Assembly: GCA_961205875.1 (NCBI GenBank)
Contig: OY540819.1
Location: 8,868,501-8,932,500 of the forward strand
Direction: 5' to 3'
DNA: 64,000 nt
Source of the DNA: Sialis fuliginosa
Lineage: Eukaryota > Arthropoda > Insecta > Megaloptera > Sialidae
Shown: positions 21,775 to 32,234 of the stretch, one piece after another
How the letters are laid out: each line of letters begins with the position of its first letter
Numbering within the stretch: position 1 is the stretch's first letter
Notes under the pieces: model-generated
What the model saw: only the letters and a program-made list of their open reading frames with translations
Told to the model about the DNA's origin: nothing
The model's database searches: none
Made by a program: the position numbers and the translations under genes

Positions 21775-22806
21775 ATCATTGATTAAAAACTGTTAAAAAA
21801 ATATTGAATTATGTGATCATCTGATTTTTTCATTCCTCAAAATTTTAGGTGGTTGTATTCTTACAATAAAATAACGTTAGTGTGAAACGATCCCATGTTG
21901 TTTTTCTTAGCAGATTTTTAATTTTTGACAACTGGGTCGTTGTTTTTGTCTCACATTTATTCTCGAATTCTGATAAATCAGTTAGCACATGCCATATTCC
22001 TTTTGTAAATAAATATTTCATAATGTTTTGAAATGCATTGCTAAAAGATTTACATTGCTTCTAACTAGATTGTAAAGTTCCACTTAAATTGAGATACGAG
22101 TTCATTTGTTAATAGGTATGCATATGTTGTGCTGAAATTATTATAGCTTTTAATAAAGCACTGTGACCTGTGGAGATATATTGAAATGTTTAATAGCTTT
22201 AAATAATAACTTTATAATGGCTACGGATTTGTTCGTCGGATGTTTTTTATTTGTTATCTTCCCCCTTTTAATTGTTTCATTTATGGTTTATTGTTTTTAA
22301 TTTGGTCCTAAGTATACTAAATGATTTTCAGATTTAAAAATTATTTTTCGATTTACAAAAAATATAATTCTTTTTAGGGAATGTTTTGGAATAATTATAT
22401 TGAGATATAAGTGGGAAGAAGAATTCTTCCTATCTTAAAATCTACTTGTTAACAAAAACTCGTATATTAACTTTACAAAATATCTAAATCTGGCTACGTG
22501 CTGATTTATTTAATCCATAATCGATTTCAGTTGGGTAAATAAACGATATCTGGAAAAAAATATGTTTTGTCAAATACACATTATCATATACTATGGGCTT
22601 CAGAAGTCGTCTGCCACCGTAAATATCAGAATCGCTTACAACAGATTCGACAATATTAAGACAAACATCATCAGTTATCTTTTTCTAGGGTAGAGCTTAT
22701 CAGTATTTTAAATAAAAACATATTTAAATACTAAAATTCGGAATATGAAATATTTATTACCACAAATTTTTTTTCAATATATTACATAATCATTTAATCG
22801 CACATA
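21775..22806. other. AT-rich spacer
   Basis: No feature supported. A patch at 22595-22680 is slightly more complex but has no recognisable identity. Confidence 0.4.
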
Positions 22807-22808
22807 TA

Positions 22809-23325
22809 AGGTAGTGGCACCAGTTTTGGATATGACCCCAGTAATGGCTATTTTTTAATTAAATGTACTGAATTAGAAATATTTGTTGATATTTGATTAC
22901 TACCATTTCTGAATATTAATCTATATACATTTAACTGTCTTTCAGCGTGATTTGATGACAATCGGCAAATAGGTGTCAAAATGGTGGACATTTAAACTAA
23001 TTATTAGTATAATTTATGCTTTACATTGTTTCAAATTTGACGATTCCTTCTTTTATATCATTTGTGTCGTAGTACTTATCATTCTGTAATAACTAGCAAG
23101 TGTCCATCACTACGTGCTCATTACTGGTTTTATTTTATTCATTACTGGAGAAAAAACATAAACAAAATAAATGTCTATAATTTAAAAAACAAACTATATT
23201 AGCGGACTTTGGTAATTAAATTGATTAAATAAAGAGTTACTTGTTTTATTAGTAACATGAGTTCATGAGAATTACAAAAATGGTAAACCTTGGTCTTATA
23301 GTGGCCATAACCGGTGCCAGTAACT
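22809..23325 (-). mobile_element. MITE family A, copy 3 (517 bp)
   Basis: TA at 22807-22808 and 23326-23327 flank AGGTAGTGGCACCAGTTTTG and ACCGGTGCCAGTAACT. The interior follows the family in inverted orientation relative to 14480: GATATGACCCCAGTAATGGC, ATTTGTTGATATTTGATTAC, GGTGTCAAAATGGTGGACAT, AAGTGTCCATCACTACGTG and AGAGTTACTTGTTTTATTAG. No coding capacity. Confidence 0.85.
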
Positions 23326-23327
23326 TA

Positions 23328-23777
23328 TGTAGTGACCCGCGTGCACAGGGCTAATACGAGTGTTCTCAACCGTGCGCTTCCTGCTTCGATGCAACGCCAT
23401 TCCACTGATAAGAGGAGCAAGTCCATGGGAAAAACAACCAGGTGCTTATTTACATTAATTATCTGTAGACGTATATCACTTGTTTAATTTATTTGTTGTC
23501 ACATTTCATACATTGATAACGACATGCTGATAACGGCTTTATGTGATGTAAAAGGTTTTATGGTATGTTTTAGAATGGCAATTTGTTTAACATTTGATTT
23601 TGACAATTATGGCATTCTTGGAAATTAGTTCAGGATGAATTTGATCGTAATTTGATAAAATGTTTTGAGGTCTTATGAAAAGATAAACATAACTTGCAGG
23701 TAAGGTAGCGAATTGTATTATTTTGTTTTTAGATTTCTGTTGAAGTTAAATTGTTAAAATCCGTAGATAATATAATA
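23328..23777. other. Spacer between MITE A copy 3 and the Polinton-like element
   Basis: The first 120 bp (23330-23450) are more GC-balanced (GACCCGCGTGCACAGGGC, CTTCGATGCAACGCCATTCC) and could be a small conserved element. The rest is AT-rich. Confidence 0.35.
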
Positions 23778-23783
23778 CAACTG

Positions 23784-24419
23784 AGTCAAAACACGTCAAG
23801 TGGACCCCCCTTTTACCACTTAATGATAGAAAACTTATTAAAATATAATTATCGAAAGTAGTCATACCTAAGAATCATCCCTCAAAACAGTTTTTGAAAA
23901 TTTTGAATTTAACAACAATTTTTTTAACAATAAAAATTTTCGGTACTTTTAATTAAAAAATTGATTGTGAAAAAGCTATTGAAGATAACTTAACGAAATT
24001 TTCAGTGATTATAGTTAAATATCTATATTTTCACATAAAATCCTTTTGCAAATTTCATTTGTTTATTATCATATTTTTTATTAACTTTTAAATAAACAAA
24101 TTGAAATTTTAATGACTTCTCAGTACGATAATCGAATTTTTTTTTTTTAGTAATATGCATTATACATTTAAGTAGTTTATTTCGAAATAAAATTTCACTG
24201 CCCGGTATTAGTTTAAATAATATGAATTTTTATGTGACGCAGCGGCGAGCGGTACAAGTGCCGCGCGCTACTGAGCTTAGCCGTTAAGACTGTAGATCGC
24301 TACAAATTACAGAATTATTGAATAAATGATTTTTACAATACAATTTTTTTTGTATTTATTTATATTTTTAACAATATTTGCACAGAGTATTTAAGACATA
24401 TTTATAAAAAAGTATTATT
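23784..24419 (+). repeat. Left 636 bp terminal inverted repeat
   Basis: Pairs with 24972-25607. Contains a GC-rich block at about 24235-24295 (GTGACGCAGCGGCGAGCGGT, GCCGCGCGCTACTGAG) in an otherwise AT-rich arm, and a T12 run at 24137-24148 that has the same length in the other arm. The only mismatch I see is GTATTTAAG here against GTAATTAAG in the other arm. Confidence 0.95.
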
Positions 24420-24424
24420 TAGAT

Positions 24425-24718
24425 TCAACAGTCGAATAAAATAAACATTTTAATAAAATATAATGAAAAAATCAATAAATGCCTTAGATTAGTTCGTAAT
24501 TTTTTTTTCTGTTGTTTCTTAAGTACTACATTTGTAATACTTTTCTCATCTTCGGAGAAAACTTTGCATTTAAGTGAGTCTTTATTGACACTTTCGAAAA
24601 AATGAAATTGACGCTTTTTTTTAATTGTGATTGCTTGGTCATGTCGCGATTTATATTTAACTTCATGGGAATCATGCTCATCTTGAGTACAAAACCCAAA
24701 ATTTACAGTGGCTAATAT
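24425..24718 (-). other. Open stretch of about 97 codons inside the Polinton-like element
   Basis: On the minus strand there is no stop from 24718 down to TGA at 24425-24427. The encoded peptide is hydrophilic and basic, with segments such as DEHDSHEVKYKSRHDQ and SEDEKSITNVVLKKQQKKK, unlike the Ile/Tyr/Phe-rich peptides of chance AT-rich frames in this window. There is no ATG near its start, but TATTAG at 24713-24717 could be a splice acceptor. It may be a leftover exon of the parent element. I do not recognise the family, and chance remains possible. Confidence 0.25.
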
Positions 24719-24971
24719 TTAAATTATTATTAAAAACTGCGACACGGACTAAATTTAATAATAAAACACAGCTTTCACGAAAAAAAATCTTTGTTAGTGT
24801 AGCATGCATTTATGCTAAGAAACTAGTAAAAAACAAATAAATCTTGATAGCTACCGGAATTAACTTGTTTTATATTTATAAATAACAAATGAAAACTGAT
24901 GGTGAAGCTTATTTTTTTTATCTGAAAATATTAGTCAGTTGGAAAAATAATTTTTAATACATACATACCTC

Positions 24972-25607
24972 AATAATACTTTTTTATAAATATGTCTTAA
25001 TTACTCTGTGCAAATATTGTTAAAAATATAAATAAATACAAAAAAAATTGTATTGTAAAAATCATTTATTCAATAATTCTGTAATTTGTAGCGATCTACA
25101 GTCTTAACGGCTAAGCTCAGTAGCGCGCGGCACTTGTACCGCTCGCCGCTGCGTCACATAAAAATTCATATTATTTAAACTAATACCGGGCAGTGAAATT
25201 TTATTTCGAAATAAACTACTTAAATGTATAATGCATATTACTAAAAAAAAAAAATTCGATTATCGTACTGAGAAGTCATTAAAATTTCAATTTGTTTATT
25301 TAAAAGTTAATAAAAAATATGATAATAAACAAATGAAATTTGCAAAAGGATTTTATGTGAAAATATAGATATTTAACTATAATCACTGAAAATTTCGTTA
25401 AGTTATCTTCAATAGCTTTTTCACAATCAATTTTTTAATTAAAAGTACCGAAAATTTTTATTGTTAAAAAAATTGTTGTTAAATTCAAAATTTTCAAAAA
25501 CTGTTTTGAGGGATGATTCTTAGGTATGACTACTTTCGATAATTATATTTTAATAAGTTTTCTATCATTAAGTGGTAAAAGGGGGGTCCACTTGACGTGT
25601 TTTGACT
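24972..25607 (-). repeat. Right 636 bp terminal inverted repeat
   Basis: Inverse of 23784-24419, same length, including the homopolymer run. Followed at once by CAACTG, the second copy of the target duplication. Confidence 0.95.
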
Positions 25608-25639
25608 CAACTGTTAGTCCTTTTAGAAATATATTTTAG

Positions 25640-25918
25640 GAAGACAAAATTTGCTAGCTAGCAAGCACTTTCAAATGGGGTATCAAACTTATATGATAGC
25701 TTTATTGGAGTTTTTGACAGATAATTTCATACATAGGAAGTAAAATTAAAGATATGTCAAGTATATTTACTAATCTTGAGTAAAAACGGTAAAAACCAAC
25801 TTACTGCGCATGCAAATATCTGTTAAAAACTCAAAGAGAACTGTCATATAAGTTTGATACCTCATTTGAGAGTGCTTGCTAGCTAGCAAATTTGCTAGCT
25901 CCTTTATAATACCGGACA
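25640..25918. mobile_element. Harbinger-like MITE, group B copy 4
   Basis: Ends CCTTTATAATACCGGACA; inverted inner arms AAATTTGCTAGCTAGCAAGC and GCTTGCTAGCTAGCAAATTT, then CTTTCAAATGGGGTATCAAA against GATACCTCATTTGAGAGTGC. The left terminus is decayed. It lies only about 30 bp from the Polinton-like element's right target duplication. Confidence 0.65.
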
Positions 25919-26190
25919 TGATTTTTTTTGCAGGTAAATTCTTGGTAATACTGAGCAGATGCGATTTTATTTTCCAAGAACGAATTATATATGTTTCAAC
26001 AACTATATTTTCGTACATACGAAAAATATAGGTAATGTAAATAAAAATTGAAAAACTTAATTGATATATAAATAATATATTTTTTAAATTCCTGTTTTTA
26101 AAAGTTGTTAAAAAGTAAGCTTTAAGGTACTTATAAACGATCATATTTCTTTTATCTGCACCAAAATTACATAAAGTGGTCCTTTTGTCA

Positions 26191-26617
26191 TCTTTATATA
26201 TAAAAATGAATGTTTGTTTGTATGAGGCTTATAGACTCGGGAATTACTGAACCGATTTTAATGCGGTTTTCACCAATAGTTTTTCATGGCTATTAATATT
26301 TTATGAAGATCTATGATTTAACTTTAAACAAATTCTTTATCAAGTCGTGTTTTTATGAAAAACTAAGATTTAACATTACAAAAATTCTTTATCAAGTCGT
26401 GTTTTGTTTCTAAGATGTCACAGCATACAACTGAAAGAAACACATTTTTTACTGACAGTAATATGAAAAATTAGGTATATAATTTGTGGATTTTTTGTGT
26501 AAATTTTACGAAGTTGGAAAAAACAATTCGTGGTGAACTGTGTGTAGTGGGCATGTTGGGTGGGCATGTTGAATATATGTGGATATTAACCCGGGTAACA
26601 CGAGTCCAATGCGCTAG
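26191..26617 (+). mobile_element. Non-autonomous Helitron-like element (427 bp)
   Basis: Starts TCTTTATATATAAAAATGAA right after A (26190) and ends CCCGGGTAACACGAG, TCCAATGCG, CTAG followed by T (26618). A subterminal hairpin, TC start, CTAG end and A/T flanks with no target duplication fit Helitron rules. Includes ATTACTGAACCGATTTTAAT and TTAGGTATATAATTTGTGG, shared with 16877 and 33776. An internal tandem repeat CAAATTCTTTATCAAGTCGT-like is visible at 26328-26405. Confidence 0.7.
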
Positions 26618-27040
26618 TAATCAATAAAAATAAAAACCTGCAATTATTAAATATTGTTTTTATTGTTTCAAAAAAGTTTTAGTTTTGGGTAATTCCAAGT
26701 CAATAAAATCTAATCGAGTAGGTGACGAAGTGAAGTGTGTAGAAGAGATTGAGTTAGCTGCGGACTCCTCCTTGACGATAATTACTGGCACGTACAAAGC
26801 CGCCTTGTCTGTGTGTGTGTGTATGTTCTCGGTAAATATTTATCTGGCCACTCAAATCGTCAAAATGCACAAGTACCGCTCTGTGTAACAGCGTACGTGA
26901 ACATTTTATTATTTTTATTAGTATCTAACTAAAGTAAATATTGATGTAGTTTTGCGATGGAAAGATTGTACGATTGTTATAAATAGTATGTTATTTTAAT
27001 TATGTACTACTTCGATAAAAAATAGGCAACATTTAAATTG
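26618..27040. other. Spacer with one mixed patch
   Basis: The patch 26680-26890 is less AT-biased and has a 67-codon + frame (26685-26888) with a (TG)n stretch near its end; no motif recognised, probably not coding. Confidence 0.35.
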
Positions 27041-27044
27041 TACA

Positions 27045-27345
27045 TCTATATCCTTAATATATTATATAAAGTTCAACGTCTGTCTGTCTGTCCGTTAGTG
27101 CGCTTATCACTCGAGAACTACTTATCAGATTTACGTGGTTTCTTTTTTAATTCATAGGTACATTCTCTGGCCAGGTTATAGGTTATATTTTGTTACGTTA
27201 GGTAACATAACAACTAAGTAGTGACGATAATAGTAAATCAAGTCGGAAAAAAATTTGCCGTTGGCGCGCTATTTTGTAATACGCTGTCTAAACCGTTCAA
27301 TATTGAACAAATTAATGTATTAAATAACTGTGTAGAATCAAAAGA
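27045..27345 (+). mobile_element. Helitron-like repeat, 3'-truncated relative of 7544-7887
   Basis: Starts TCTATATCCTTAATATATTA after A (27044), followed by CAACGTCTGTCTGTCTGTCC, GTTAGTGCGC and ACTTATCAGATTTACGTGG, the inverse of the 7544 element. No CTAG hairpin end is found. Confidence 0.55.
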
Positions 27346-27599
27346 TCTACAATAAAGTGAGCAACACCATATGTTTAATTTTTATATTTAAGCCACAATG
27401 ACTGCTTTTATGTTACAAAGAATATTGAAAATATTTAGGTTTTATTTACGTGGACTTATGACCTGCAAAACATTAATCCTTATCGATATAAATTATTTCA
27501 TTGTCATAAGTACTTAATGTAGATATAATTTGCCCTTTACAGCATCCAATTTGGTCGTATAGTTTAGAAAATATCGAAATATATATACGGGAACATATT

Positions 27600-27700
27600 A
27601 TTCGCGCGATGGCGACCCGTGACGCGGCATGCGGCAAGGAGAGAGCGTGCCAACTAGTAAAGTATAAAAGAAAGTCACTAAAAGGGCTTTGTTCCAGTTT
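27600..27700 (+). promoter_or_regulatory. Candidate core promoter: GC island, TATAAAAG and initiator
   Basis: A CpG-rich block (CGCGCGATGGCGACCCGTGA, GCGGCATGCGGC; 27601-27632) is followed by a consensus TATA box TATAAAAG at 27663-27670 and an initiator-like TTCCAGTTT whose CA is at 27695-27696, 33 bp after the TATA start. The spacing is the same as at 887/920. An ATG at 27707 opens only 13 codons. This could be an alternative promoter of the gene beginning at 1007, the promoter of an unspliced or non-coding RNA, or chance. Confidence 0.4.
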
Positions 27701-29640
27701 TTACTTATGGTTAGTGTTTCACGAGGAAATATTAGATGTATAATTTAAGGATATTTTTTATAAAAGTGAAGTCAAAAAAAAAAACAATCGTTGGAGCGGT
27801 ATCGATATATTAAAACAATATTTAATAGGTTTATTACAGATTAAATTTATATCCCCGATAAAACCGCGCCTTCAATAAATATAGTCACATAACTGTCATT
27901 CAAAAATAAATTTTAAGCTACTTTTAAATGTTTTAGATGTATTTTTTTCTAATTGTAAATTGCCGAAGGAAAAGTTTATTATTTTTTTTTTATGCAATCA
28001 CTTTTCCGTAGGGTCTGTTTGGATACTTGAATTGGGTTTTGTATTTTTGTTCTCCAATTTTTTTGCTAAGTTATTCAAATTTGAAAATCGAAAAATATAT
28101 AATTGTGACTTTAAGAGCTGATGAAAATCAAACGAAAAAAAATTAATGCGAAAGAACTCAACTCTTGATATTTTTTTAAACAATTTAAATTACTACGCTC
28201 CTGACTGCCAACCATAAATACTAATTTAATAAATTTATTGAATGTATGTCATAATTAGAGCAGGCTATATACAAAGTTGGGAGAATAAAATAATAATTAA
28301 TTAATTAACTTAATTAATTAAATCATTAGAAATACTTGAGTTCAGATATATTAGTATAATAATAATTGGCTACTTTGTAAAGTGATGTTAGTGTATGTTT
28401 ATTTATTTTATACAATTTTAATTAAACAAACTTCTTAATAGAGTAAGTCGGGATGGTTCTAATTTAATGAAGTAATTATTTTTTATACCGACTCTTAATT
28501 GTTGTAGTAATTGTGTGGGTTTGTAAAGGAATGAAAATAATGATTTAAAATTAACTGGTATGTAACAAATAAGTGTAACATTTCGTTTATTTAATCATAG
28601 GATGTAATAAATACGTATAATATAAATATATTTAAATTAGACTATGTAAGTTTTCATGAAAAAAATTATATATCCATTTATAGGGATCTCTAATGTAAGG
28701 AAATAGGTATATAAATTATTTTTTTTATTCCAATGATGTGTACTTTCAGAATACGGAATACTAATTAAAAAATATAATTTTTCATGTAATAGGTATATTG
28801 CTATTTAATTGATATTTATAGACTATTGACGTTAAAAAGTTGATTTTTGTAAAAAAATAAATATTTAAAATACTTATATGTTTCAACTCATTGTATATTT
28901 TTTATAGAGAATTAAATTTCCCATAAAATTAATATTGAACTTATTTTTATACAAATAATAGTTGTGAGAGCCTTTTAGACGTTTAAACAAATAAATCACT
29001 TACAATTTGTGTAACTTTTGATACGTTGAATTGAGGGTCATTATTTTGAAGACACTTGTAGATGTCCTTAAAAATTTTTCAACAGTTATCATGAATCAGT
29101 AATACCAACTTTAGTACTAAAGAATCATTTCCCCATGTTATTTAAATGGGAAACAGAACCCCCTTTTGCGACATCTCTTAAAATTGAACTACAGGATAAT
29201 CCTTCGGCAAGGATTTATTTTAAGTATAAACTAACTTATTTCGTAACGAGAACAAATGTTCATTTTTTTAAACATCCTAGTATACATATATACATTAGTC
29301 ATTTTTAAAACAATTAATATACATATGCGTCCATATTTTTTTATAAGGGGAAAATAGTGCAGCGTTGTGTCTTTTTGGGGGGTAGGGGTGATTAGAATAA
29401 TATTTTCCGTACTATCCGTAGCAGGCGTAGATAATGCACTACTGTGGTCAAGAAAATGATAAGGATAATCGGCGTTAATTCAATTGAAATAAGCGTTTAA
29501 TATTTAAGGACGAATATAACTTTTGTTCACTTGCCTTTGATTCCATTTATATCTAAAAAATAAATAAAACAAAAACAACAGAATAGAAATTTAATCAAAT
29601 TGACAAGAAAGCAATAGCAATAATAAAGTTTGAGAAACGC
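27701..29640. other. AT-rich spacer, nothing recognised
   Basis: About 1.9 kb of AT-rich DNA. A G-rich word (TTGGGGGGTAGGGG; 29374-29387) is the only departure. No TIR pair or exon signal seen. Confidence 0.45.
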
Positions 29641-29780
29641 TGGCACATCTCGTAGAGACGAAATCGTGCGAGAGAAATGTTTGTTCGTATAACACGGAGT
29701 TGATCAAAGAGTGCGCTGCGTTCGCCGCCGCCGCCGCCGTCGTTGCCGCCGCCACTCGTGTTTGTCAAGAAGATGATTGT
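29641..29780. other. GC island with a (GCC)n tract
   Basis: GCGTTCGCCGCCGCCGCCGC followed by CGTCGTTGCCGCCGCCACTC (29719-29758) in AT-rich flanks. Frames on both strands encode short Ala or Gly runs, a by-product of the triplet repeat. Triplet tracts of this sort occur in 5' untranslated exons and promoters, so an unrecognised first exon is possible. Confidence 0.35.
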
Positions 29781-30204
29781 TGCGGTGATTGTCTCTTTCA
29801 TTTTCCTTCGCTTTTTTATTTTTGCCTCTTTAATCGAATTCCTCTCGGATTTTGTGATTCATGTAAGGATCATTGTCAAATGTCAAATCGATTTTTATTT
29901 AAGTTTCAAGTAGTTTTTATTTGTCAACATAATTTATTGCTTTCTATTTATCTTTAACTGTATTATTTTTTTGTTCTCGTTTTTCAAATTGATTTTGATA
30001 GTTGATGTATTTGGTTTTTGTTTATTTAGATTATTTTATTAATTGGAATCGATAAATTAAGGATATTTTTGGTTTACTGTAAAAATACCTAGGGTGAATT
30101 AATGTATTCCTGCCATGGTCGGAATGTTTTAAAATACTTTCTTTTATAAAAATACTTATGAAAATAATATTAAAAATCTAGAATCATTGAGCAATATAAG
30201 TCTT

Positions 30205-30485
30205 GGCAAGAACCCCAGTAATGGCAAATTTTTAATTATTATATAATTTTTAAATGTACTGAATTAGAAATATGTGTTGATATTTGATTACTACCTTTTC
30301 TGAATATTTATCTATATACATTTAATTGTCTTACAGCATGATTTGATGACAATCGGTCAATAGGTGTCAAAATAGTTGACATTTAAACTAATTATTAGTA
30401 TAATTTGTTTATTAATTATTATATTATCATAGAAACTGTTTTACATTGTTTCAAATTTGACGATTCTTTCTTTTATATCTTTTAT
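30205..30485 (-). mobile_element. MITE family A, partial copy 4
   Basis: From CAAGAACCCCAGTAATGGC to ACGATTCTTTCTTTTATATC it follows the family, including TTGATATTTGATTACTACC and GATTTGATGACAATCGG. The first TIR is decayed and the second half is missing. Confidence 0.7.
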
Positions 30486-30967
30486 TATTTATAATAATTA
30501 TAAAATTGAATTTTTTAAATAGTAATTTGATATTGTTTTCTCCATATTTTATTTAAATAAAATGCTTTTTATTGGATAATATTACAGCTACGTTTGTTAT
30601 GAAACAAATCTTGATATTAAGTATAATTTTTTCCTACGTTGAACTTAACTTAAGTTTAATTTTAAGATACATATTCCAAAGAATTAATTGAAGATAGCAT
30701 TTAAATTGTCAAAGTTTTTTTAACAAATATTTAAAAATGTGACACGAATATAGGTGCGTTCACTCTGTTTTTTATGTTTCTAAACGAATAAAATTTGTAC
30801 TATTTATAGATTCATTCTTTTTATAGTTATAAAAGTTTATTTTTTTATGATAATAATAACAATTTTTAGCGATTTTAAACATAATTTTACTGGTACGAGA
30901 AATCAATATTTTATGTTATAAACATAAGAAAATAAAAATGTGTATCTAATTTATTTTATTGTTACAG

Positions 30968-31037
30968 ATTTACAATACATACATTGACATCATGGCTTCT
31001 AGTATAGAGTGTACAAATACCATAAAACAATCTTAAG
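30968..31037 (+). other. Candidate 70 bp exon with in-frame stop
   Basis: TTTATTTTATTGTTACAG (ending 30967) is a good acceptor and AAG|GTAAGG at 31037/31038 is a near-consensus donor. All three frames contain a stop; the one starting at phase 0 reads through ATG at 30992 and stops at 31034-31036. If real it would be an untranslated exon or a poison exon. It sits in AT-rich DNA where acceptor-like words are common. Confidence 0.25.
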
Positions 31038-31039
31038 GT

Positions 31040-31663
31040 AAGGACATTTTTATAAATTATACTATAACCAAATACACATTATACAATCTACACTTGACAT
31101 TGTATTTTAATATTATATCCTGTTCAGAGTCGGACAAATTAAATAATAATCTAAAAATAGCTTTATACGAATTAAGGAAATGTGTCATTATAAGTTTTAT
31201 TTTTAACCTGTGAAATTCGGATGTCTTTCAGCTATTAATTCTGTTTATAGTTATTTATATAGATATAGCAGCTGCACTTTTAGAATGACACGTTTAAAAT
31301 AGCACCGGTTTAGCATTTATAGGAACACAATAATTTGTTTATTTATCTGACATGGATTTTTTTATTTTCAAACTTTAAAATAAGTAAAATAATGCTAATG
31401 AAATTTTATTACCAGGCTATCAAATTGAGTAAGAAATAAAAAATGCATTTTATATATTCAATTTACAGTGAAATTTCTCTAAATTGACAAAATAATCGGC
31501 CACTTATAAAAATGGTATTTTGGTTCAAAAAGTTTCACTTACATTAGTGGATAATATCGTAAGATTTTGATCGAAATGTTAATTAGTCACTTTTCAACCG
31601 GAAGTGATGGGGACTTGCAACCCTGAAAAGGTATGACACTTCAAGACAAGATCTTTCAAATGA
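31040..31663. other. AT-rich spacer, nothing recognised
   Basis: No repeat border or exon signal supported. Confidence 0.45.
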
Positions 31664-31665
31664 TA

Positions 31666-32232
31666 AAGTACTGGCACCAGTCTTAGATACGACCCCAGTA
31701 ATGGCTATTTTTTAATTAAATGTATTGAATTATAAATATTTGTTGATATTTGATTACTAGCATTTCTGAATATTAATCTATATACATTTAACTGTCTTAC
31801 AGCGTGATTTAATGACAATCGGCCAATAGGTGTTAAATGGTGGACATTTAAACTAATTATTAGTATAATTTATTCATTAATTATTATATTATCATAGCAA
31901 CTGCTATACATTGTTTCAAATTTCACGATTCTTTCTTTTAAATCATTTGTGACGTAGTATTTATCATTTTGTAATGATTAGCAAGTGTCCATCACTGCGT
32001 GCTCATTACTAGTTTTACTTTATTCATAACTGGAGAAAAAACATAAACAAATTAAAAGGCTATAATTTAAAAAACAAACTATATTTTCGAACTTTGGTAA
32101 TTAAATTGATTAAATAAAGAGTTACTTGTTTTATTAGTAACATGAGTTCATGAGAATTACAAAAAATAAGCCCGTCAATCACAAAAACAGTAAACCTTGC
32201 TCTTATAGTGGCCATAACTGGTGTCAGTACCT
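31666..32232 (-). mobile_element. MITE family A, copy 5 (567 bp)
   Basis: Begins AAGTACTGGCACCAGTCTTA after TA (31664-31665) and ends ACTGGTGTCAGTACCT before TA. Longest copy; carries the family landmarks including CCGTCAATCACAAAAACAGT and AACCTTGCTCTTATAGTGGC. Confidence 0.85.
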
Positions 32233-32234
32233 TA

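Larger units (their letters stand above)
23784..25607. mobile_element. Miniature Polinton/Maverick-type element with 636 bp inverted termini
   Basis: The element begins AGTCAAAACACGTCAAGTGG and ends with the exact inverse. The two inverted arms are 636 bp each and read the same base for base except for one substitution near their inner ends, enclosing 552 bp of unique sequence. CAACTG at 23778-23783 and at 25608-25613 is an exact 6 bp target duplication abutting the termini. Polintons (Mavericks) are known for 6 bp duplications, inverted termini of several hundred bp and AG at the 5' end, and usually run 15-20 kb with a protein-primed DNA polymerase, integrase, protease and ATPase. None of those genes fits in 552 bp, so this would be a deletion derivative mobilised in trans. 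The near-identity of the arms points to recent insertion or repair between arms. Alternative: an unrelated foldback transposon that also makes 6 bp duplications. Confidence 0.65.

Noticed and set aside
22809..23325. Family A MITE as a possible non-coding RNA gene
   Set aside because: Ten dispersed copies with TIRs and TA flanks make a transposon the simpler explanation.
23784..25607. Assembly artefact (false inverted duplication) instead of a transposon
   Set aside because: An exact 6 bp duplication abuts both ends, the arms differ at one base, and the borders are precise AG/CT, all better explained by integration; long reads could still confirm.
25770..26144. 124-codon minus-strand open frame, longest in the window
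   Set aside because: It runs from AT-rich spacer into the group B MITE at 25640-25918, so it cannot be an ancestral gene; Ile/Tyr/Phe-rich.
29700..29957. 85-codon + strand frame with an alanine run, and the 68-codon minus frame with a glycine run
   Set aside because: Both are by-products of the (GCC)n tract; the remainder is Phe/Leu/Cys-rich AT-driven sequence with no motif.
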